In this document: positions 22,798 to 33,905 of the stretch, one piece after another
How positions within the stretch are numbered: the stretch's first letter is position 1
How the letters are laid out: each line of letters opens with the position of its first letter
Assembly (NCBI GenBank): GCA_038503035.1
Contig: JAVSML010000970.1
Coordinates: 62,001-126,000, forward strand
DNA from: Crocodylus rhombifer
Taxonomy: Eukaryota > Chordata > Crocodylia > Crocodylidae
Direction: 5' to 3'
Length of the DNA: 64,000 nucleotides
Notes under the pieces: generated by a model
What the model was told of the DNA's origin: nothing
Database searches by the model: none
What the model saw: only the letters and a program-made list of their open reading frames with translations
Translations under genes and position numbers: made by a program

Positions 22798-23965
22798 CAG
22801 GGAACTGATTAGCCTCACCTCAGTACTTGGAAAGTTACTGGAGCATATCCTAAAAAAGGCCATTTGCAAGCATTAGGAAGAGGAAAGGCTGATCACAAGC
22901 AGCCAACATGGATGTATGAAAAAACAAATCATATCAAGCAAACCTGATATCCTTCTTTAACAATATAACTATTTGGGTGGATGAGGGGAATGCTGTGGAG
23001 ATGGTACATCTGGACTTCAGCAAGGCTTTTGACAGGGTCCTGCACAATAAACAAATTGGTGAAATGTAGATTGGAAAAATACTACAAGGTGGATAGATAA
23101 CTTGCTCAATACCCATAAGCAAAGGATAATTACTAACAGGCCCATGCCTGAATGGAGGAGGTTTCAAACAGAGTCCCACAGTGGTCTGTCCTTAGCTCCA
23201 TTCTGTTCAATATTTCTATTAATGATGGTGGCATAGAAAGCTTCTTGAACAAGAGTGTGGACAACACAAAACTGGGAAGGATTGTGAACATGTTGGAGGA
23301 TGTGTGTACAATTCAGAAGGCTCTTGAGAGACTGGAAAGTTGGGCTAGAGCTAATAGAATAAAGTTCAGTGCAAACAAATGCAAGGTGCAACAAGGTCCA
23401 AAACACACATACAAAATGGAAGTCACCTGTTTGGATGGCAGCTCTATGGAAAAGGACTTGAGAATCTTTGTAGACCACATATTCAATACGACTATGCAGT
23501 GTCATACAGCTGCACAAAAGGCAAATGTGGTTTTGGGCTGTATCAATGGAAGAATTACGTACAAGACATGGGAGATCATAGTGCTACTCAGCACTGTTTA
23601 GGCCTCATTTGGGGTACTGTGTGAAGTTCTTGGCTTCGTATTTTAAAAGGACCTGGAGAAGTTAGAGTGGGTCCAGAGGCAGGCACCAAAATGATAGAAA
23701 GATTAGAAAGCAAGTTATATGAGGAGAGGCTGAAATATCTAGGCATGTTCAGCTTGTGGGAAAGGTGCTTAACAGGGAACATGATAGCAGTCTTGAAGGG
23801 CTGCCATAAAGAAGAGGGAAAGCACCTTTTCTCTCTTGCTACAGAAAGAAGGACACAGACCAACAGCTTGACATTGCAGTCAAGTAAATTTAGATCAACT
23901 ATCTGGAAAAACTTATTCACTGTGAGAATAGTAAGGCAGTGGAATAGACTGTCTGGGTGTCAGAT
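22798..23965 (+). mobile_element. CR1 LINE of an older subfamily, both ends missing
   Basis: It starts in the RT domain (gaactgattagcctcacctcagt..., the SLTSV region) and runs through MVHLDFSKAFDRVLHN and the thumb to FTVRIVRQWNRLSG at about 23955. The 3' tail is absent. Together with the minus-strand fragment at 21915-22352 it forms an inverted pair of unrelated age. Confidence 0.85.
23152..23960 (+). pseudogene. CR1-like reverse transcriptase remnant
   Basis: The first frame (23152-23601) holds SNRVPQWSVLSSILFNISIND, a decayed polymerase box SVDNTKLG in place of FADDTKLW, then RIKFSANKCKVQ and KDLRIFVDH. The second (23667 onward) holds KMIERLESKLYEERLKYLGMF and the C-terminal ERRTQTNSLTLQSSKFRSTI region. 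The GQ of PQGSV is also lost (PQWSV). The remaining codons of the second frame, to 24260, are not CR1. Confidence 0.82.
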
Positions 23966-24954
23966 GGTCGTTTGCCTGGTGGATAATCACGTGAATCCCC
24001 AAGCTGGGTCCTCCCCAACTTGCCTGCCGCATCTTGAAGAAACTTCAAAAGAAAGGAGTTCAGTGGTGTATTTGAGGGGCCCCCATATAGGTACTCACAA
24101 TGCCTCCATGGCTGACCTGGGGCTCCCCCACCCCTACACCCCATCCACTCACCAACTATGGCTGTCAGCACCTCACTGGCCTTGGTCTCTGCTTCTTCCC
24201 TCTGGCCTCCACTTGCCCCATGCTAGCCATAAACCTGCCATCTGTCCCTACCCAGGGTGACTTATGGCCTGACATCTTCTCCAACCCTTTCCCAGGCTAG
24301 ATTCTTTGGGCCTTCCCCTACTGGGAAGTAACCCTCCTTACTTGACCCAGAGGGTCTAAGTGAACTAAAGAAGTGAGCAACACAAAAAAAAGGGAGGGGG
24401 GGAAGGATCTTGCCAAAAACACAATACTTGCCCATGCAAAAGGTAGCCTCACTTTTGGCTTGCCCCTCCAGGAAAAGAAAGGGAGATGGAAGGAAACCAG
24501 ATAAGGGGACCCCTTGATACCCTATCCCTGCCCTGGTGTGGACCCAGCTACATGGGTACTATACAGTTCAGACACCCTACAGCATCTCTGCAGCTGGATT
24601 CACTCTGTCCAGTGCCGGCTTCCTCCCCTCCACCTTCTGGCAGTTTGTCCGTGCCTTTTAAATTTCCCACAGTGGCACATAGGGCTGACATCAGGAGCTG
24701 GGCACCACCCAGACAGACAGACAGTGTGCTTGAAAAAGCAACGCTGCAGTGTCACATGCTGTTTGGGTCTGGGCTTGACCTCTTCCACAGGTGAGTTTTT
24801 TCGTCCCACAGCATTCCCCGCCATTTTCCCTCAGGATCCTATGGGGCTCTTGGGGGGCTGAACGTGGTCTCACCACCACAGACCGTTTCCCCTAAGGTGC
24901 CTTGCAGTGTCTTCAGTGAGAGCCTCTCCTCCTGGCCCAGCTTCTGAGCTGCCT
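23966..24954. other. G+C-richer unassigned sequence
   Basis: No gene is recognised. Part of it, adjoining 24955, could be more of the Gypsy element downstream of RNase H, but no integrase motif is visible. Confidence 0.3.
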
Positions 24955-25320
24955 GTCAACATCCTGGTGCTTCCTCAATCACCATCTCCTCAGTACTGCA
25001 CCTGGAGAGGAAATCAGTGACAACATTGTCCTCACCGGGTCAGTGAGCTACCAAGAATTGAAATGGCTGTAGGGTCATTGCTGAGCAGGTGACGTGGGCA
25101 TTATCTATGTGGGATTGTGCCAGCCACCATAACGGGGCGTGGTCCATAATGACTAAGAATTCCCGCAATAATAAATGATATCGGAAATAGGCCACCACCC
25201 AGCATATTGCTAGACTTTCTTTTTCTATTGTTGCATACATGCCCTGTGTGGCATTGAGTTTGTAACTTGCAAATGTGACTGGACATTTCTCCCTGTCTCA
25301 TCACTGTAGTAAGACAAATA
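24955..25320 (-). pseudogene. Ty3/Gypsy-type pol remnant: RNase H domain
   Basis: On the minus strand one frame reads CPVTFASYKLNATQGMYATI, then EKESLAICWVVAYFRYH, LVIMDHAPLWWLA and, after a stop, PGEDNVVTDFLSR. These are the conserved blocks of the RNase H domain of Ty3/Gypsy retrotransposon polyproteins (YATIEKE, DHxPLxWL, RPGxxNxxADxLSR). Two adjacent stops near 25303 and one near 25037 break it. The reverse transcriptase that should precede it is absent, because a fold-back element lies there. No LTR or primer site is attached. Confidence 0.82.
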
Positions 25321-25547
25321 AAGCAGGGGAGTCACAGCAGCCAATGTCCTGCTTCTATAAAATGATGTCCATATACACTCAAGGGGTGCATTCTGGTGAG
25401 TTCGGGGGTGGCCACTGCTATTTGTCCTATGGGAAACCTTGCTCCCCACCTACCCCCACCCTGCATCCCCCCTGGATGCCCCCCTTGAATGTATATTGAC
25501 AACATTTTATAGAAACAGGACATTGATTGCTGTGGTTTCCCTGCTTT
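25320..25547. mobile_element. Fold-back element with about 76-bp inverted arms
   Basis: The left arm 25320-25395 and the reverse complement of the right arm 25471-25547 align over about 76 bases at roughly 85% identity by eye (shared words aaagcaggg, caatgtcctg, ttctataaaatg, tcaagggg). They are separated by about 75 bases of G+C-rich spacer. The left end abuts the Gypsy RNase H frame. No target duplication is apparent. Overlapping frames on both strands are produced by the symmetry. Confidence 0.75.
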
Positions 25548-25611
25548 CCCTTTTGCAGATTACGGTGTTAGGTCTATGTTGTGTCAGAATTTAGGGTAGT
25601 CTTATACAGAG

Positions 25612-25728
25612 TTTATATTATGGCTGTATGGGATGGTTTGGATAGGGACTATCCTGCCTCAGGCATGGGGTTGGACTAGAAGACCTCTGGAAGACCTTTT
25701 CAGCCCTCCTTCTTTATGACTATGACTC
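25612..25728 (+). mobile_element. CR1 3'-tail fragment
   Basis: The tail words ggatagggactatcctgcc, ggggttggactagaagacct and ccttttcagccctccttct are followed by tatgactatgac, a decayed form of the CR1 terminal octamer repeat. Confidence 0.78.
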
Positions 25729-25803
25729 AAGCCACAGGTGAGGGTTAGAGTGCTGCCATGCGTCACTAAATGTGTTTGGAACATAAAGCTATACATTAGT
25801 TAC

Positions 25804-25975
25804 TAGGGGTGTGAGAAGTAGGCTGTATTTGATTCTGATTCAGATTCAGCCCACTTTGGGGGACAGTGGTTTGAGTCATTGATTCAGATCACTGTCCTGA
25901 TTCGATTCAGCCAAATCTGAATCTGAAGATTCAATGCTCATTCAGAGAATCAGCAATTTGGCCAAAGACAAGCTG
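25804..25975 (+). mobile_element. hAT-like non-autonomous element (left part)
   Basis: It begins taggggtgtgag, which fits the TARNG start of hAT termini. Internally there are repeated gattctgattcag / gattcgattcag blocks in both orientations. It belongs to the same type as 16940-17130. The right terminus is not visible; the sequence up to the CR1 at 26137 may also belong to it. Confidence 0.5.
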
Positions 25976-26136
25976 TAAGTGGGGTTTATTTTTACATACC
26001 TTGAGGTACCAGGCACTGCTTGTGAATGCTGGGATGGTGGGGTGGATGGAGTGACCACAGGAGTGGGGGGGTGGCATGTGCTTGGGAGCAGGCACGGAAG
26101 TAGACCAGATGTACTTCCAGTCCACTTCTGGGTCTG

Positions 26137-26830
26137 ACTGTCTGGGCAGCAGCTCTGCAGAAAAGGACCTGGAGATTACAGTGCACAATAAGATAAATAT
26201 GAGTCAGCAGTGTGCCCTAGTTGCCAAGAAGGCTAACAGCATACTCAGCTGCATTGGTAGGTGTGTTGCCAGTAGGTAAAGGGGAGTAATTATTCCCCTC
26301 TATTCAGCACGGGTGAGGCCACATCTGGAGTCCTGTGCTCAGTTTTGGGACCCCCACTACAGAAAGAATGTGGACAAATTAGAGTGTCCAGCGGAGGGTG
26401 ACAGAAATGGTGAGGGGGCTGGGGCACGTGACTTATGAGGAAAGACTGGGGAAACTGGGCTTATTTAGTTTACAGAAGAGGAAACTTAATAGCAGTCTTC
26501 AACTACCTGAATGGAGGTTCAAAAGAGGCTGGAGCTAAGTTATTCTCGGTGGCAGCAGATGACAGAACAAGGAGCAACTGTCTCAAGTTGCAACAAGGGA
26601 CGTTTAGGTTAGATATTAGGAAGACTTTTCTCACTAGGAGGTTAGTAAAACACTGGAACAGGTTACCCAAAGAGGTGGTGGAAGCTCCATCCTTGAGGGT
26701 TCTCAAAACCCAGCTGGATAAAACTTTGGCTGGGATGACCTAATTGGGGCTGGTCCTGCTGTGGGCATGAGGTTGGACTAGATGACCTCCTGGTGTCCCT
26801 TCCAACCCTAGCTTTCTATGGTTCTATGAT
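26137..26830 (+). mobile_element. CR1 LINE 3' part with intact tail
   Basis: It starts in the RT thumb (GSSAEKDLEITVHNKINMSQQ) and runs to the tail, with gttggactagatgacctcctg and the terminal ttctatggttctatgat at 26814-26830. That terminal octamer repeat is the hallmark of a complete CR1 3' end. Confidence 0.92.
26155..26742 (+). pseudogene. CR1 reverse transcriptase C-terminal remnant
   Basis: The pieces are AEKDLEITVHNKINMSQQ to about 26279 (stopped by TAA), then in other frames [18 protein letters not shown], and finally 26435-26743 with [15 protein letters not shown] sequence, TRSNCLKLQQGTFRLDIRK and WNRLPKEVVEAPSLRVLK. At least two frameshifts separate them. The catalytic palm is not present. 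Confidence 0.82.
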
Positions 26831-27119
26831 ACTGTCTGATCAGCATTGCTATTTTCTGGCATACCAGTACTGGTTGCCACCAGTAAGATTATAAAACTGG
26901 TAGCAAAACAACAGATGGAGCATTAGAACGAGAAACAGATGTCAATAAATGGAAGTGGATCAGCTGTAATGGGACATGTCCTGTCTCAGTGGATCTGCCT
27001 TATTGGACAAAACACACAATGTCTTCTGCCCTGCATTGGGCAGGAGCTTGATTCAGAACAAGAGGTAATACGTTTCCCTTGTTAGGCAATTCTCCATCCA
27101 ACTCACTGCCCTGTACCTC

Positions 27120-27810
27120 CTTGCCAGTACCCATGCTGACCCATCCTAGGTGAAGTATGGGTCAGTGTACATCCCAGCAAAGAAGCACCCAGTGGCATGA
27201 GACCTGGGGAATTCCCAACACCCTGTGTCTGCATACTGGGACTCATATCACACCATGCTTCATGTGAAACATGGGTTGGCACAGGATGGGTCCCAGTGTG
27301 GAGGCATAGACTGCCAGGAATTCCTTGGCTCATGTGCCTCCTGGGGGTGCATCTCTAAGCATGAAAAAACTGGGCTTTCCCTGCTTAGGGAGATGTACTG
27401 GGGAAATCCTGGGAGGACGTCTCTTTAAGCAGTGAAAATCCAGGTTTTCCCCACATACAGACAGACCCATGGAGTCATGGTAGCTGGGAAATTCCTTGTG
27501 TCCCATGCCTCCATGCTGGGACCCGTCCCATGCCAACCTGTGCTTCATGTGGCACAGGTCAGTGAAGGTCAAGGCACAGAGGTATGGGATGGTGCAGGAG
27601 CCAGGGATTGCCCACTTTCTGTACCGTGCCTTCACACCTGACATCATGAGATGGGTACCAGTGTGGAGGCACTAAACATTCCCCACTTATGGAGATGCAC
27701 CCAAGAGATCTTGGTGGTGTCTCCAAAAGCAGAGAAGTCACAGTTTTTCCCACTTACTGAGATGCCCCCAGCCCCCTGGAAGTCTCAGGGTTTGTTTCTG
27801 TAAGCAGGGA
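27120..27810. repeat. Interlaced direct and inverted repeats
   Basis: Direct copies of a tctctaagcatgaaaaaact-like unit lie at about 27352, 27420 and 27719. A hairpin at 27236-27297 pairs actgggactcat...catgcttcat with the complement of ...gatgggtcccagt. Related tccatgctgggacc blocks recur near 27510 and 27650. The whole looks like two rounds of a palindromic repeat. All frames here are short. Confidence 0.5.
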
Positions 27811-30800
27811 GAGCCGGGCAAGCAGTCAAGGAGCTTAAGGGGCTTGATCCTGCCTTGGAATTCCCCAGGGTTTGGAGGTTTGGGAACCTCAAGCCTCTGG
27901 AGTACCTGCCCAGGTCAGGTAGACAGTGCAGGCAGCTCCAGCTGCTCATGTTCTCCCACCACCAGCAAACACATCCACTGCAATAAAGTGGCACAATCTA
28001 TTACTACCCTTGTCATCACCACAAATTTGTGGCATGACAAAGGGTATAGACATCTGGATAATATTAGGTGTCACTTTCAGGGCATAAGATAAAGCAGCTG
28101 TGCACGAATAACTGCTATTTATTAAGTCTCTGGTAATCACGTGCCAGTATTCACTGATCTACCTGTAGCTGCTGAGGAGTTCCTGTTTCCCTTGTTGTTG
28201 CCTGACTTACATAGCTATTTGTAATGTGCTGCTGCAAGTGTAATTTTAATAAACCCAACCATGACCTGAGATTCTAGTCCATGAATAGCTTTGCTGGTGT
28301 TTCATTCATAGTGGCATGTACTGAATTTCAATGTGTGAGCATAAATGTTCAGATGAAGACATTTCAAAACAGCATCTTCACTAACTTCTGTCTGCACTGC
28401 CTCCCATCTAATCATTGTTTTTAGAATGGGAGGAGGGAAAGGGAGTGGAGGAAGTTCACTCTGGGGCTTTTCAACCCATGCTGGAGAAGTGAGGCCCTTG
28501 CTCCAATCCACCCATCACACCCTCTAGTGCTGGCAGGGGAACCCCTAGAATGAGTTCATTCTGCTCTTCCCCCCTCCCCCCACACACACTCTGAAAACAG
28601 TGTGGGCTGGGAGAGAGGAGGGGTCATTGCTAGGGGAAACTGGCTTCAGGCTCAAAGCCAGTAGCTAGATTCCCCTCCCCTGGACTCAACGGTGAACTTG
28701 TGTTTGGTGCGGGGGATCATTGTAACTCAGAATACCTCCTGCAAAGCATTATGAGTTACAGTGGGAAGCTTCACTTTTGTCTGTACCCTTTGTTTTTGGA
28801 ATGCCTTGTAATGCTTGGCTCATTGTTCATTGCCCTATAACAATGCCAACAACTAGTCCATTGTACTGGTATGACCCTTTTTGAATCTTTAGAGCAAGAT
28901 AATCCTTTGAATCTTCTTCTACTTCCATTTGTAGGTAGAGTCATTATAAATCAGTTTAGCTAAATCTCTGCTTCCCTACTAATGTGCCAAGAATATTTTC
29001 ATTTGAAGCAGGGGTTACTTATTAACTTTCTCCACACACGCTTACAGCAACACATTTTTTACAAATAGCAAAATATACATTCCCTACTGACTCCAAAGCT
29101 ACTTTTCTTTCTTGGTGATTCAATTCAAGTATCTGTTCTAATCTGTTTAAATAACATACTAGCACATACATTTTATATTATATAGAATTTTGCTAAACAC
29201 TATAGTTATGTAAAATGAAATAGGAATAACAAAAGTATCCTAATTAGTATAGCAAAGCCTGCATAATAGGCAGGTTTCAAATCCATTGACTACATGACTG
29301 ACATTACAACTTAATGGTCTTGATCTTAATATCAGAGTTATAAGAAACATTAACATTATTTTTTTAAATGCATAGATTTAAACAAGTCAGATTTTATTTC
29401 CTGGTGGAACTCTCTCTCTGATCAACAGGGGAAAAAAAGAAAATGGTTGTTTTATTTGATTATTCCTTCCAATTTAATTAGGAAAAAACCCTTCATTTAA
29501 TATTTTAGACATGATTCTTTATTTACCTAATCATCTATGTAGAAAAGGAACAAAAAAGAATCAAGTTTAGGTTTTAATGGGAGATAGCTTGAATAATCAA
29601 AAGTAAGCAATCTCCTGTATAAAATATTGTGTTTTTCATTACAGTGGCAAATCTCAGGGGCAGGTTTAAATGACATTATGTTGTTAAGATGTCAGAGAAT
29701 GAATGTGGGGTGTTTGCATATAAATCAAGGAGGCATGTTAAAGTTACAACAACTTTAGTCTGCATATTTTATAGATACATTGACAAAGGATATATTTGTC
29801 ATTATTTTTCCATATAATGATATAAACTAGAAACTTTATTTGGATAGTCTTGTGCCCTTAACTATAAAAATAGGACATTTTTTAACATGGAATCTTACTT
29901 TTTTAACTAATTCTGTTGCAAGGAATGGATTTCTTGACAAATTCTAGAGCTGTGGAATTACAGACTACATGGCAATGATAAACTTTCATGTAGCTATGGT
30001 GAGGTACCATTATTACCTTTAGTTCGAATATTAGTTAATATATTATCTTAATAATGGAAAATGGGAGAAATAGTCATTATGTTATCTTCTTAAAAGGTCC
30101 CATATTGGTAATGTTCAAACATTCAATGGACACAAAATAACAAACTAGACTATAACTTCTTTGGGATAGGATTTCTATTATTTATGTTCAAAGGATTAAT
30201 GTTTATGAAGAACCATAAAGTCATTTATGAACCATAAGTATATAATCTCAGTAAGCCTAAAGGAGCTGAAAATACAGGCAGTAACTAACAAAGGATAAAG
30301 TCCCTGCTCCTGACTTTACACTAGAGAAAGCAATTGTCCTGGAAAGAGAATAGCTAAATAGCCAAGTGTTCCATCTTGATCTTCTATGATTCCCTTTACA
30401 TTTAATCTAAAGTGGATACACAGAACAAGAAACCAAATGATAACTTCCTGAGGGTCCGATCTATCCTTTATTTATACCTTGCCTATTCTCCAGGCACAGG
30501 AAATAGTGCTAAAAGTGGGGCATACAACAAAACAAACAATCTGTTTGGTTTTACACTGTCTATATCACACCTGCACTGTCCTAGAGACTTCATGCACACA
30601 CCAGTATTTTGTGAAATATTTAAAGTTATTTAAATTCAAATTCAAATTAATAAAACATCATTATATTATTAATGTTATTCAAATTTAAATATTTAACGTT
30701 AATCTTTGCCCATTGAAAACGCTATGAAGAAAATTAAATAAAGTACCAGGAGAACATAGTATAGAAATTAAAGCTGCAGCTCTCTGAATCCCAACTCGAG

Positions 30801-30925
30801 TCTGAGGCCTTAGTGGAGCCCAGGGGGTCTGCTCCATGTCCCTCTGAGGAGCACTCATATTCACCTTTTGACCCCTTGGCCTACACAACACTCCTGTTCT
30901 GTTTTTCGCCTCTGTTGTCGCCAAA
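27811..30925. other. Long A+T-rich unassigned stretch
   Basis: About 3.1 kb with no recognisable gene, RNA or young repeat. A G+C-richer patch lies at 28410-28700. The rest is strongly A+T rich. Confidence 0.35.
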
Positions 30926-31500
30926 ATGGTGTTTCATTCACCCATTAGCCCCCATACACTAGGGGCTACTAATTATCCAGGTAGGCCTTGGGGCCTATGG
31001 TAATTGAATGAGATAAATAGAAGCTTCTGGGGCCCAGCCTATCTGGGGACACTAGCTCCTTGTGCCAGCTAGACTGGTACAGCAGCTCTAACCTGAAGTT
31101 TCCTGCACCCTCTACCTACTGCAGCAGTCTGGCAGTGGCAGCTGCTGTGTGACTATGACCTGCTGTTCCAAGGGTGCACACCTGCCAGACCCAGATGGAG
31201 GCTGTACAGCCACAGCAGAAGCATCTGCACCTCTAGGCCAGCTGTGAGTGGGCCATGGCTGCACAGCTGGCCTTTGTGCAGCACTGCTGCCATGTGTACC
31301 GCTGCCCTGCTATCTGGGTAGCTATTGCCCAGATGTTCTCAGTGCTGGCCTGCATTGAACTCTCAAAGTATGTTCTCCTGGCCCCAAGTAGCCAGGAGGT
31401 CAGCCACCTCCAGCTGGGTCCCAGGTGCCAGCCCTGAACAGGTTCCTCTGCCTAGGTCTTCCCACTTGCCACACTAGCAGGAATCCTGGTGTTTCCTGTT
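30926..31500. repeat. G+C-rich patch with a perfect 12-bp inverted repeat
   Basis: aggccagctgtg (31235-31246) is the exact complement of cacagctggcct (31262-31273) with a 15-base loop, and flanking ctgcac/gtgcag words extend the stem. A second short fold (agccccc / ggggct) lies near 30950. It is likely a non-autonomous transposon of unknown family. Confidence 0.35.
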
Positions 31501-32391
31501 TAAAACATGAAAAATCTCTGATAAAAAAAAAATCCCAAATTCACTCTTTAACATACCCCATACACAGGCTCAGGCACCTGCAGAACTGCTGAGCGTGTAC
31601 CTGCGTCTTCTCCCAGCTGCTGCTCATCCTGGCTCCTAAGGTAAGTGCCGGGGCGCGTCGACCAGGGTGTCCAAGCCATGCTGGGGTGGCTTCTGCCTCT
31701 CCTCTCACATATATAATCATATAATATTGTATGTTTATATAATGAGAGCAGCCACTAATTTGTATCATGTATATACACACGCACGCATGCACTAGCAGGT
31801 CATTGAGTCTGTAACCCTGCCAATTTGTTGCCCTCACATAAGAATCCCAGAACTTCCTGACTTTTTGCAAAACTGGAGCCTGACATTGATTCCAGCTGGG
31901 CATCTCAGTGTTCAGGTACCCAAGAGATGAGATGGCAGAAACTTGGAAGCCTTGTGAACTATGATAGAAAATTGAGACTTGGTACAGGGAAGCTAGGGAT
32001 TACAGATGATTTTACTGTAATGTGAAAGATGTTTATTATTTATTGTAATTTCCCGTGTTCATATACATGTATCTGTTTTGTTTCAAAATAGAACAGATAC
32101 ATTTCAGAATGCAATACAGAACGAAAATGCCAGCTTCAAACCAGTTCTAATTGTAAGTTACATTTTCCAGGCCTTGAACCATTCTTGTTGATCTTGCCTG
32201 AATTACTCTGATTTTTTTAACATCCTTTTAAGGGTACTGAATAAGGATAAACAATTTTTTTTCTCAGAAAATCATCAGTCTGTGTGAAAGTTTCTTTTTG
32301 CCTTCTTTGAAAAATCAAATGAAAACAAGGTCATCTCTTCACTGATATTTCCCAGCAACCCCAAGAGCTGTCACCAGAATAAATAATTTCA
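31501..32391. other. Unassigned sequence
   Basis: No gene is recognised. The 120-codon minus-strand frame at 31541-31903 has no domain features. Confidence 0.3.
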
Positions 32392-32849
32392 TAGGGCACA
32401 TCCAGACAAGCCTACATATACCTCTTGCCATGTCTCAAAGCAGTTGGGCCCCCAAAAAACATTCCCTGTGCTGCATATTTGCAGTGCAGGCTCAAAATTT
32501 GATACCTGGATATCCAGGAATCAACCACCCCACCCCACAAAAAAGCTGGGCAGGGCACAGTCCAGAAGCATGCCCTAAGGCAACCAGAGGCTAAGGTCCT
32601 CCAAAGAGATGCTCTGGAAGCTGGCCAGAGCATCTCTATGGCTGCCCCTTGCCCCAGTGCTGAAACACACTGCCTCAAGTAAGGGACTGGAGGTAGGGGA
32701 GGACTGGAGCAGGGGGGCTGTGAGTGCAGGAGGGGGCCTGCTTGGGAAGAGTGGGTCCTCTGTCTGCCCTCTGAATGGCCCACAGCCCACCCACAGCAGC
32801 AGCAGCAGTTGCCATGGGAGCACTTGGGGCCCTCCTAGCACAGCCCCCC
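32392..32849 (+). mobile_element. Interspersed repeat, family D, copy 1 (cut by assembly gap)
   Basis: It begins tagggcacatccagacaagc, a TARNG-type start. Colinear blocks gctcaaaatttg, ctccaaagaga and cagRgcatctc match 56690-56960. The right end is lost in the N gap, so its full size is unknown. Confidence 0.5.
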
Positions 32850-33249
32850 NNNNNNNNNNNNNNNNNNNNNNNNNNNNNNNNNNNNNNNNNNNNNNNNNNN
32901 NNNNNNNNNNNNNNNNNNNNNNNNNNNNNNNNNNNNNNNNNNNNNNNNNNNNNNNNNNNNNNNNNNNNNNNNNNNNNNNNNNNNNNNNNNNNNNNNNNNN
33001 NNNNNNNNNNNNNNNNNNNNNNNNNNNNNNNNNNNNNNNNNNNNNNNNNNNNNNNNNNNNNNNNNNNNNNNNNNNNNNNNNNNNNNNNNNNNNNNNNNNN
33101 NNNNNNNNNNNNNNNNNNNNNNNNNNNNNNNNNNNNNNNNNNNNNNNNNNNNNNNNNNNNNNNNNNNNNNNNNNNNNNNNNNNNNNNNNNNNNNNNNNNN
33201 NNNNNNNNNNNNNNNNNNNNNNNNNNNNNNNNNNNNNNNNNNNNNNNNN
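32850..33249. other. Assembly gap (400 N)
   Basis: Exactly 400 ambiguous bases. They are flanked by C runs (cagcccccc on the left, ccccccacattcccccac on the right), so the gap probably represents a G+C-rich or repetitive segment that did not assemble. Reading frames crossing it are meaningless. Confidence 0.98.
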
Positions 33250-33905
33250 CCCCCCACATTCCCCCACATCCACCCACCCACCTACCCACATCTCCCCACC
33301 CCACTCCTGCAAACCCTACATCTCCACAAGGGGGAAGCAGGTGACACTGGATGGAAGGACCAGGATGACTGGACCACAGGCTGGGCACAGAGAGGTTGCC
33401 TGTACCCACACCTATTAAGAGAAAGGGGACAGATGAGTCTCCCCAAGGGGATTGAGGGCCCCAAGAGAGGAAATCTTGGGAGCCCTGCCAGCACAAGCCA
33501 GTCATTTTCAGTTTGGCCTCAGATGGGGCAGGCTTATTTTTCCCAGAAGAGGGGAAGCCAACCCAGAGACAAGGGGTGGACGCCCAAGGATTGAGAGCCA
33601 GGAAGGCCCATCCCTTCCAAAAGGCAGTGAGGGAAGACTTCTGGGGAGCAGCATCTACCCAAGCTGGGGATGTGGTGAGGGTGGGGTAAAGGGGAGGTTT
33701 GGAGCCCCACAAAGACACCCCCAGGACTGAGACCTGCTTGGGTCACTGACAGGGAACTGCCTCCCCAACAACAACATCAAAGACAAGGCAGGTGAGAAGG
33801 GGCAGCATCCAGACCATCTAGGTGTCACTGAGACTGGGTCCCACCCTGACGTCGCTGCGGGACAAGGTACCGACAAAGAGGGCACCAAAACCCTACAACA
33901 CCTAC
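33250..33905. other. G+C-rich unassigned sequence right of the gap
   Basis: It starts with a C-rich, cccac-repeated tract (33250-33305). No gene is recognised, and it may be the other part of the repeat interrupted by the gap. Confidence 0.3.

Noticed and set aside
32575..33718. Long open frames (up to 347 codons) on both strands
   Set aside because: They exist only because the 400-N gap is read as open. Real sequence on either side supports no common frame.
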